A stretch of 7,108 nucleotides of DNA from Gammaproteobacteria bacterium (GTDB taxonomy: Bacteria; Pseudomonadota; Gammaproteobacteria; Thiohalospirales; Thiohalospiraceae), in contig JABURU010000170.1 in assembly GCA_014762485.1 (NCBI GenBank), positions 1-7,108 of the forward strand, written 5' to 3'. The position numbers and the translations under genes are program-made. Positions 1-4,747 of this stretch are shown here, one piece after another. Under the pieces are notes generated by a model. The model saw only the letters and a program-made list of their open reading frames with translations, was not told the DNA's origin and did not search any database. Every line of letters begins with the position of its first letter. Positions within the stretch are counted from its first letter, which is position 1.

Positions 1-841
1 ACGCCATCGCATAACCTAGCATGGTGCGGCTTTTGTCCAGTAAGCCATTGGCATCGTTTGAACTTTGCATGCCCAAGGCCAGTGTGGCGTTATTTCCCAT
101 ACCAAAGGCTAGTTCAATGTTGGTGGCAGATGGTTGAATTGCCGCCGCTGTCACCTCGCCAGCGGCAAAGGCCTCACCCGCTGAAACTTGCTCGCCGATT
201 AAGGTAAATGAGCCTGCGGTAAATTGAAGCGCGATGGACTGTCCGGGTACTTGAGCAGCCATAACATTAGATACATCATTTGCATCCTGCAGGCCATCAC
301 TATCACCAATGTCATTAATATAACCAAAGGAGACGGCGAGGGTGTCACTGGCATGGGTAATATTCAGGCCGAAGTTATCAATCTTATCCGCAGTAGCTAC
401 GGAGTTGGTACCATTAAACAGGTAGAAAGAGGTGGTCAGATTTCCGGCTTCATAATCGAGCTGCACGGCATCTTCACTGGTTTCCCCCAGTTCCAGGGTC
501 AGGGGATCAGATATCATATTGGTTGCAAAGCTACCGAAGGGTACACCTATCTGTCCGGCGGTAACGCTCCATGGGCTGTCAGGAGTTTTATAGGTGATGC
601 TGGCGCTATCCACATCTGTCGTATCCCCTTCATATAAGAATAGGATATCGGCGGTGGTGGATTTGTTGATCGCTGCAGAAAAGCCCAGTTCCGCTGTGGC
701 CAGGCCTATATCGCTGGTACCTTCGCTAGAGCTGATCTCAACCTCGACCACACCAGAGGTTGATATAGGTTCAGCGGCATATGCATTTGACTGAAGAGCT
801 AGTGCCGCAATGACAGCGGAAGCCAAGGTTGGTTGTTTCAT
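1..841 (-). CDS. LbtU-like outer-membrane siderophore porin, N-terminal part (cut by window edge)
   Basis: This is a partial gene: an open frame runs from ATG at 841 to the window edge (280 residues) with no stop. The start is supported by GGAG (850-853) eight bases upstream. Residues 1-22 form a Sec signal peptide (MK, then an Ala/Leu-rich core, then AYA before AEP). The mature part has alternating, Gly/Thr/Ser-rich beta strands typical of an outer-membrane barrel. The stretch PFGSF-TNMISDPLTLELGET at about 101-121 resembles, from memory, the conserved block of the LbtU family. LbtU of Legionella takes up the siderophore legiobactin without TonB; transfer of that role is inference. There is no TonB-dependent plug domain. 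The frame has no cysteine. A Fur-like box lies in its promoter, which fits iron uptake. The alternative is another phosphate-selective-type or general porin. Family call moderate, outer-membrane barrel call strong. Confidence 0.75.
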   Translation of the reverse strand, partial: MKQPTLASAVIAALALQSNAYAAEPISTSGVVEVEISSSEGTSDIGLATAELGFSAAINKSTTADILFLYEGDTTDVDSASITYKTPDSPWSVTAGQIGVPFGSFATNMISDPLTLELGETSEDAVQLDYEAGNLTTSFYLFNGTNSVATADKIDNFGLNITHASDTLAVSFGYINDIGDSDGLQDANDVSNVMAAQVPGQSIALQFTAGSFTLIGEQVSAGEAFAAGEVTAAAIQPSATNIELAFGMGNNATLALGMQSSNDANGLLDKSRTMLGYAMA

Positions 842-897
842 ATTCACGTCTCCGGATGGTATCACTTCAAGCTTAGAGTGCTAGGGATGGGGCAGGG

Positions 898-926
898 ATA
901 ATATTTATAGTGATTATCATTCGCAA
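898..926 (-). promoter_or_regulatory. Sigma70-type promoter of the porin gene
   Basis: Read on the minus strand, TTGCGA (926-921, four of six bases of the -35 consensus) is followed by a 17-base spacer and TATTAT (903-898, five of six of the -10 consensus). Transcription would start near 890, giving a leader of about 50 bases before the porin ATG. Assigned from consensus and spacing only. Confidence 0.6.
906..924 (-). promoter_or_regulatory. Fur box inside the porin promoter
   Basis: The 19 bases centred on TGATTATCATT match the classical Fur palindrome (GATAATGATAATCATTATC) at 14 of 19 positions by direct comparison. The site fills most of the -35/-10 spacer and overlaps the -35, the position expected for iron-dependent repression. 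It supports an iron-acquisition role for the downstream barrel protein. Confidence 0.6.
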
Positions 927-948
927 TTTTTTTGTGCACTTTAATGTA

Positions 949-965
949 AATTATTAGTAATAATT
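949..965. repeat. AT-rich inverted repeat upstream of the porin promoter
   Basis: AATTATT and AATAATT form perfect 7-base arms around AGT, about 23 bases upstream of the predicted porin -35. It could be a second operator or an UP-like element, but in AT-rich DNA it may be chance. The rest of 842-1036 shows no gene and no clear terminator for the beta-CASP gene, so transcription from that gene may continue toward the porin. Confidence 0.35.
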
Positions 966-1036
966 CACAGGTTAGCGATTATGCAGAATAATGTGCCGAT
1001 GGGTTTGCTGGTTTATTTTATTATGTGAAAGTGATA

Positions 1037-2437
1037 CTAGAAGCTGATTCGCTCACCAGTATCGGGTATATATGCAGACCAGCCTCGTTGTTGAAAAGCC
1101 TTTTGTAATTCTTTCTTCGCCACGTCTTCTCCATGTACCAGGTATAGTTGAGGGTGTGGCTGGCGGAAGTGGTGCGCCCAGCCCAGTAATTGGCTCTGAC
1201 TGGCATGGGCTGAAAATCCGCCCAGTGTATGAACGTGGGCTTTTACCGAGATGTCTTCACCGCCTACATGAAAGGATGGACTGCCATCCACCAGGGCTCG
1301 CCCAGGGGTGCCCTGTGCCTGGAAGCCGACAATAATTACATGGGCCTCTGGCCGCCATAAATTGTGCTTGAAGTGGTGACGAATGCGGCCACCGCTACAC
1401 ATACCACTACCCGCGATGATGATGGCTCCACTGTTGATGTCATTTAATGCTATCGACTCAATCGAGCGAGGTGTATACCTTAGTATCGGTAAAAAGGTAT
1501 GTAAGCTGTGCGAATGGGCCTGGCGCATGGTGTCACGATCTTCACGGTTAAACATACCCAGGTATCGATGATAGATCTCGGTGGTTGCGATGGCCATAGG
1601 ACTGTCCAGATAGACCTCCTGTTGTTTCAGCTTTCCATCTTGATAGAGTTCTCCCAGCCGAAACAGGATCTCCTGTGTGCGTCCGACGGCAAATGAGGGG
1701 ATTAAAACATTGCCGCCTTTATCGGCCGCCTCGGATATGATGGCCTCAAACTCCCGCAGGGTTTCATCCATAGGTTTGTGATCGCGATCTCCATAGGTGG
1801 ACTCCAGTAATAAGACATTGGCATGTTCAATCACTGCCGGATCTTTTAATAATGCGGCATAGCTGTTACCGAGATCACCAGAAAAGACCAGTTTCTTTTC
1901 TCTACCTTCTTCATCTATAAAAAGCTCAACAATGGCCGAACCGAGGATATGTCCGGCATCACGAAAACAGACCTCGATACCCCGGGCTACTTTTTGGCGT
2001 TGACTATATGGTATGCCTTCGCATGAAGATAGTGCCGCATTGCTATCTTCTATTGTAAATAAAGGATAAATCTCCTCCTTACCGGTCCGTTTGCGACGTT
2101 TGTTCTCCCATTTCGTATCGCGTTCTTCCAGATAAGCTGCATCCTTTAGCAGGATCTCAAGCAAGTCGACAGTTGGCCAGGTCATATAGATAGGACCGTT
2201 ATAACCCTCGGCAATTAACGTGGGCAGGCGGCCGGAATGATCCAGGTGGGCATGGGACAATACAACGGCATCAATGCTATGAATATCAAACGGAAAAGGC
2301 TGACGGTTTTTTTCTTCCTCTTCATGACGGCCCTGTATCAAACCGCACTCCAATAGAATGGTGGCGTGCCTGGTCTGGAGCAGGTAAGCAGAACCAGTAA
2401 CGCCTTCAACTGCACCGTGAAAGGTTAATGTAGCTAT
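1037..2437 (-). CDS. Beta-CASP metallo-beta-lactamase-fold RNase (CPSF-73-like MBL-fold metallohydrolase)
   Basis: This protein belongs to the zinc-dependent beta-CASP nucleases, homologous to CPSF-73 and bacterial TTHA0252-type ribonucleases; cytoplasmic RNA processing or decay is expected. Counting from codon 2437, the metal motif HAHLDH is at 62-67 (H62, H64, D66, H67), a further ligand His is at 163 in DAGHILGSA, and Asp188 is in SGDLG. These are followed by ESTYGDR, the IPSFAVGRTQE block of the beta-CASP insert, HTLGGFSAH (H411) and LVHGE (H435), so all catalytic motifs are intact. The first ordinary start is TTG at 2353, with no Shine-Dalgarno sequence; using it would delete the conserved first strands (ATLTFHGAVEGVTGS, then LLECG). 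Similarity extends to ATA at 2437, exactly where the family usually has Met, and a TGA at 2449-2447 closes the frame upstream. The 5' limit is therefore uncertain. Full length from ATA is 466 residues, normal for the family. Family call sure; start unsure. Confidence 0.85.
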   Translation of the reverse strand: MATLTFHGAVEGVTGSAYLLQTRHATILLECGLIQGRHEEEEKNRQPFPFDIHSIDAVVLSHAHLDHSGRLPTLIAEGYNGPIYMTWPTVDLLEILLKDAAYLEERDTKWENKRRKRTGKEEIYPLFTIEDSNAALSSCEGIPYSQRQKVARGIEVCFRDAGHILGSAIVELFIDEEGREKKLVFSGDLGNSYAALLKDPAVIEHANVLLLESTYGDRDHKPMDETLREFEAIISEAADKGGNVLIPSFAVGRTQEILFRLGELYQDGKLKQQEVYLDSPMAIATTEIYHRYLGMFNREDRDTMRQAHSHSLHTFLPILRYTPRSIESIALNDINSGAIIIAGSGMCSGGRIRHHFKHNLWRPEAHVIIVGFQAQGTPGRALVDGSPSFHVGGEDISVKAHVHTLGGFSAHASQSQLLGWAHHFRQPHPQLYLVHGEDVAKKELQKAFQQRGWSAYIPDTGERISF

Positions 2438-2447
2438 ATCGCGATAT
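2436..2447. repeat. Perfect 12-base palindrome at the 5' end of the beta-CASP gene
   Basis: ATATCGCGATAT is self-complementary over all 12 bases and overlaps the presumed ATA start codon of the beta-CASP gene (2437-2435). It could be an operator; the core motif CGATAT recurs in the inverted repeat at 2504-2523. No protein is known for this motif to me. Confidence 0.35.
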
Positions 2448-2503
2448 CACTTTGGTATATTATTTAAATATATAACAGGAAAGGGACGCTAATGCTTTCT
2501 TTA

Positions 2504-2523
2504 CGATATAAAAAATTATATCG
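2504..2523. repeat. AT-rich inverted repeat (CGATATAA / TTATATCG)
   Basis: Perfect 8-base arms are separated by four A residues on the plus strand. On the minus strand the repeat spans the final TAA (2518-2516) of the frame continuing from the small ORF, and lies about 70 bases upstream of the beta-CASP gene. It is too AT-rich for a convincing terminator, and more plausible as an operator or a weak RNA hairpin. The same GATATAAA word occurs in the oxyR-peroxiredoxin control region at 3628-3635. Confidence 0.45.
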
Positions 2524-2629
2524 CTGTAGACCAATTTAGAACATCATCAATACTTTCTTCGACAGAGTTGGGAGCTCGTAGGATATTCACTATAGTATTA
2601 TTGCAGTCTGTTTTGGGTGGCCGCCATTT
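2516..2629 (-). pseudogene. Open-frame continuation of the small ORF past its TAA (possible broken 3' part)
   Basis: In the same frame as the 26-codon ORF at 2630-2710, reading continues directly after its TAA for 37 sense codons to TAA at 2518-2516. The residues look protein-like: a positively charged start (KWRPPK), then a hydrophobic and acidic helix-like stretch (SVEESIDDVLNW). An open run of this length can occur by chance, so this is only a candidate for the second half of an original 64-codon gene split by a nonsense change. Independent translation could begin only at GTG 2590-2588 (24 codons), which lacks a Shine-Dalgarno sequence. I do not recognise it. Confidence 0.25.
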
Positions 2630-2710
2630 TTATAGTGACCTTTCTTCCCTGCTGAGGTTGTCTTCTGGGCCACTGCCGCCGCCGATTAAATTGTAATGTT
2701 GCTTATTCAT
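2630..2710 (-). CDS. Hypothetical small protein, 26 residues
   Basis: This short frame starts at ATG 2710-2708 with AGGGA (2722-2718) seven bases upstream, an excellent ribosome-binding site, and ends at TAA 2632-2630. The peptide starts MNKQHYNLIGGGSGPEDN and ends in a charged tail (SREERSL). There is no signal peptide, membrane segment or cysteine. It lies 32 bases beyond the T-tract of the peroxiredoxin terminator on the same strand. I see no convincing promoter of its own, so it may depend on read-through. The glycine run resembles leader or linker sequence, but no flanking modification or export gene supports a peptide natural product. It may be a real microprotein, a broken 64-codon gene, or a chance ORF. 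Function unknown. Confidence 0.4.
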   Translation of the reverse strand: MNKQHYNLIGGGSGPEDNLSREERSL

Positions 2711-2742
2711 TGCTTTATCCCTGAAAAAGTATTGCTTAGCCT

Positions 2743-2780
2743 AAAAAGAGTGGCTCCCTGAAGGGAGAGTCGGGAGCCAC
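2743..2780 (-). terminator. Rho-independent terminator of the peroxiredoxin-glutaredoxin gene
   Basis: On the minus strand a perfect 9-base stem (GTGGCTCCC, 2780-2772, with GGGAGCCAC, 2758-2750; seven of nine pairs G-C) with a 13-base loop is followed after two bases by five T residues (2747-2743). It begins about 50 bases past the peroxiredoxin stop. An alternative hairpin can form inside it: CTCCC and GGGAG pair around four bases at 2754-2767. Confidence 0.85.
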
Positions 2781-2830
2781 AAGATCCTCAACATGAGAAG
2801 GGTAGGGGGTAAACAGCGCTGATCGTTAAC

Positions 2831-3574
2831 TTAAGCGGCGTTGGATTGATTTAAATAGGTCTGCAGATCTTCCGAGCCACCGATGTGATCCCCATTGATA
2901 AATACCTGTGGCACGGTTTCCATACCCGTCATTGCTCGTACGGTGCGCAGCGTGGCATTGTGCCCAAGCACGATCTCTTCATAGCTTATGTGGTTCTCGC
3001 TCAACATCTTTTTTGCCGCTGAGCAGTATGGGCAACCAGGCTTGGTGATAATACTTACCGCGTCGGGCTTTCTGGCCTGCGGATTGATGTACTCCAGCAT
3101 CGTGTCGGCATCGGATACCTCAAACGGATCACCGGGTAGCTCAGGCTCAATGAACATTTTGTCGATGACACCGTCCTTCACCAGCATCGAGTAGCGCCAG
3201 CTACGCTTGCCGAAACCAAGGTCACTCTTGTCTACCAGCATGCCCATGCCATCTGAGAAGTCACCATTGCCGTCAGGAATTAGGGTCACGTTCTCCGCCT
3301 CCTGGTCTTCCTTCCAGGCATCCATGACGAAGGCATCGTTCACCGACAGGCAGATGATTTCATCCACACCATTGTCCTTAAACACTCCGGCGAGCTCGTT
3401 GTAACGAGGCAGATGGGTAGAGGAGCAGGTGGGGGTGAAGGCTCCAGGCAGGGAGAAGACGATGACCGTCTTGTCCTTGAATATGTCACTAGTGGTGACA
3501 TCCTTCCAGTCGCCATGGGCACGGGTGCGGAACGTTACGTTGGGTATTTGCTGGCCTTCGCGATTCTCTAACAT
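2831..3574 (-). CDS. Hybrid peroxiredoxin-glutaredoxin (glutathione-dependent peroxidase, PGdx type)
   Basis: This cytoplasmic enzyme reduces hydrogen peroxide and alkyl hydroperoxides, using glutathione through its own fused glutaredoxin. Residues 1 to about 165 are a Prx5-type peroxiredoxin domain: PGAFTPTC carries P43, T47 and the peroxidatic Cys50, with the conserved Arg in the KRSWRY segment (R124/R127). Residues about 170-247 are a glutaredoxin with the dithiol motif CPYC (C181, C184), TVPQVFI containing the cis-Pro222, and GGSEDL for glutathione binding. The only other cysteine is C75, so glutathione and glutaredoxin rather than a classical resolving cysteine should regenerate Cys50. 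The 247-residue length fits the Haemophilus influenzae and Chromatium PGdx proteins. The start ATG has AGGAG (3586-3582) seven bases upstream. It is divergent from oxyR across a shared OxyR site, so peroxide induction is likely. It ends in a strong terminator. Assignment is firm. Confidence 0.96.
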   Translation of the reverse strand: MLENREGQQIPNVTFRTRAHGDWKDVTTSDIFKDKTVIVFSLPGAFTPTCSSTHLPRYNELAGVFKDNGVDEIICLSVNDAFVMDAWKEDQEAENVTLIPDGNGDFSDGMGMLVDKSDLGFGKRSWRYSMLVKDGVIDKMFIEPELPGDPFEVSDADTMLEYINPQARKPDAVSIITKPGCPYCSAAKKMLSENHISYEEIVLGHNATLRTVRAMTGMETVPQVFINGDHIGGSEDLQTYLNQSNAA

Positions 3575-3614
3575 GGTTAAGCTCCTAAATGGTTGTTAGT
3601 TCAGTTCGGGAGCT

Positions 3615-3643
3615 ATTATCGCGAGAGGATATAAATTGGTGAA
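3615..3643 (-). promoter_or_regulatory. Promoter of the peroxiredoxin-glutaredoxin gene
   Basis: On the minus strand TTCACC (3643-3638, four of six of -35) is followed by a 17-base spacer and GATAAT (3620-3615, five of six of -10). The OxyR site begins at 3644, immediately upstream of the -35, which is the geometry expected for activation by contact with RNA polymerase. The transcript leader would be about 30-35 bases. Confidence 0.6.
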
Positions 3644-3655
3644 ATCGTTTATATC
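3628..3655. repeat. Inverted repeat GATATAAA / TTTATATC in the divergent control region
   Basis: Perfect 8-base arms (3628-3635 and 3648-3655) are separated by 12 bases. The right arm overlaps the distal half of the OxyR site and the left arm lies in the spacer of the peroxiredoxin promoter. It could be a site for a second regulator or simply part of the AT-rich promoter structure. Confidence 0.4.
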
Positions 3656-3664
3656 AACTATACT
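3636..3664 (+). promoter_or_regulatory. oxyR: Putative oxyR promoter
   Basis: TTGGTG (3636-3641, a weak -35 with three of six bases) is followed by 17 bases and TATACT (3659-3664, five of six of -10). The -10 lies inside the OxyR site, so bound OxyR should block it, as in the autorepression known for E. coli oxyR. The -35 overlaps the -35 of the divergent peroxiredoxin promoter. Confidence 0.45.
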
Positions 3665-3680
3665 GATAGTTAATACCTAT
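3644..3680. promoter_or_regulatory. OxyR binding site (four-part ATAG/CTAT motif)
   Basis: The OxyR motif is ATAG-N7-CTAT repeated after another N7. Here the four elements are ATCG (3644-3647), CAAC (3655-3658), ATAG (3666-3669) and CTAT (3677-3680), with every spacer exactly seven bases: 13 of 16 core bases match, and the oxyR-proximal half is perfect. The favoured T and A inside the half-site spacers (ntnnnan) are present in both halves. The site sits between two divergent promoters, abutting one -35 and covering the other -10. Confidence 0.75.
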
Positions 3681-3709
3681 TAACAGGTATGCCCAGTAGA
3701 GGCTAAAAG

Positions 3710-4594
3710 ATGAACCTGAGAGAGCTAGAGTACCTGGTGGCGGTGGATGAAGCGCGGCACTTCCATAAGGCCGCCGAGCGCTGCTTTGTCAGCCAGCCTA
3801 CCCTGAGTGGTCAACTGAAAAAGCTGGAACAGGAACTGGGTGTGGTGCTGGTAGAGCGATCCACCCGCCAGGTGGTGATGACCGAGGTCGGTCGGATGGT
3901 GGCCGAGCAGGCTAGAAAGGTGTTGGCTGACGCTCGAGAAATTAAAGAAATTGCCCAGACATTTACCGATCCTTTTGTTGGTAATCTACAGGTAGGCCTG
4001 ATCCCGACTGTTGCCCCTTATCTTTTACCGTTGATCATGCCGGTTCTGGAGCAGGAGTATCCCAAGCTCAAATTGTGGTTACACGAATATCAAACGCATG
4101 TGTTGCTGGAAAAGTTGCGTAAAGCAGAACTGGATTTATTGATCCTTGCTTTGCCCGTGGATACCGATGAATTTGCCGAGATAGATCTGTTTAATGAGCC
4201 CTTCTGGTTAACCGTCCCGGTGAGCGATCCGCTGGCAAAAAAGCAACAAGCGGAACTCGATGATTTGAATCATGTGCAGATGCTATTGCTGGAAGAGGGA
4301 CACTGTTTACGTGGCCAGGCGCTGGATGTCTGTGTCCAGGCAGGTGCCAGTGAGTACGCCGGTTTTCAGGCCACCTCGCTGGAAACCTTGCGGCACATGG
4401 TGGGGGAAGGCATGGGTATTACACTCATGCCGGAACTGGCTATACAAACATCGCACCAGGGCAAGGTACGATATATTCCATTCATTGCACCCTCGCCTAG
4501 CCGGAGAGTGGGGATGTTGTATCGTAAAGGCAGCCACCGTGAAGAGAGTTATCAGCAAATGGCGCAAAAGCTTACTGTTGCACTGACGCCATAG
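3710..4594 (+). CDS. oxyR: OxyR, peroxide-sensing LysR-family transcriptional regulator
   Basis: This is the hydrogen-peroxide sensor that switches on antioxidant genes when two cysteines form a disulfide. Residues 1-60 hold the LysR-type winged helix-turn-helix (NLRELEYLVAVDEARHF, then FVSQPTLSGQLKKLE). The remainder is the periplasmic-binding-protein-like effector domain. C199 (in EEGHC) and C208 (in ALDVC) are at exactly the E. coli OxyR positions, in the motif GHCLR-QA, followed by ATSLETLRHMV and GMGITLMP, all hallmarks of OxyR rather than other LysR proteins. A further cysteine, C25, lies in the helix-turn-helix region. The 294-residue length is normal, slightly shorter at the C-terminus than E. 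coli (305). The start ATG has AGAGG (3698-3702) seven bases upstream. It is divergent from its likely target, the peroxiredoxin-glutaredoxin gene. I find no convincing terminator in the 153 bases before the kinase gene, so some co-transcription is possible. Confidence 0.96.
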   Translation: MNLRELEYLVAVDEARHFHKAAERCFVSQPTLSGQLKKLEQELGVVLVERSTRQVVMTEVGRMVAEQARKVLADAREIKEIAQTFTDPFVGNLQVGLIPTVAPYLLPLIMPVLEQEYPKLKLWLHEYQTHVLLEKLRKAELDLLILALPVDTDEFAEIDLFNEPFWLTVPVSDPLAKKQQAELDDLNHVQMLLLEEGHCLRGQALDVCVQAGASEYAGFQATSLETLRHMVGEGMGITLMPELAIQTSHQGKVRYIPFIAPSPSRRVGMLYRKGSHREESYQQMAQKLTVALTP

Positions 4595-4747
4595 CCTGTA
4601 GAGGTTTGTCGTAATCGATGGAAAAGTGACTAAGATTAAGTATTCATACAGATTAGTATCGAACTGTTTTTGTTACAGATTTATCGAGTCATTGATAGAG
4701 CATTACGCTAAGATACGTGGAGCCAGTTATATAAAAGGGAGCATGGC

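Noticed and set aside
224..794. Plus-strand open frames of 137 and 66 codons
   Set aside because: They lie antisense to the porin gene, which has a signal peptide, promoter and ribosome-binding site; their products have no recognisable pattern.
1072..1696. Several plus-strand frames inside the beta-CASP gene
   Set aside because: They are antisense shadows of a gene whose catalytic motifs are all intact.
2504..2523. Inverted repeat as an intrinsic terminator
   Set aside because: The arms are almost entirely A-T pairs and no T-tract of suitable length follows outside the stem, so termination is unlikely.
2630..2710. RiPP or bacteriocin precursor based on the Gly-Gly-Gly run
   Set aside because: No double-glycine leader context, core cysteines, modification enzyme, peptidase or transporter is seen nearby.
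4272..4586. A 104-codon plus-strand frame and an 86-codon minus-strand frame (4307-4567) inside oxyR
   Set aside because: They overlap the OxyR cysteine region in other frames, with no ribosome-binding site or domain pattern.
4595..4747. Terminator or kinase promoter in the oxyR-kinase gap
   Set aside because: Only a weak CTGT/ACAG repeat near 4665-4678 and poorly spaced TTG-like hexamers are visible; none is strong enough to annotate.
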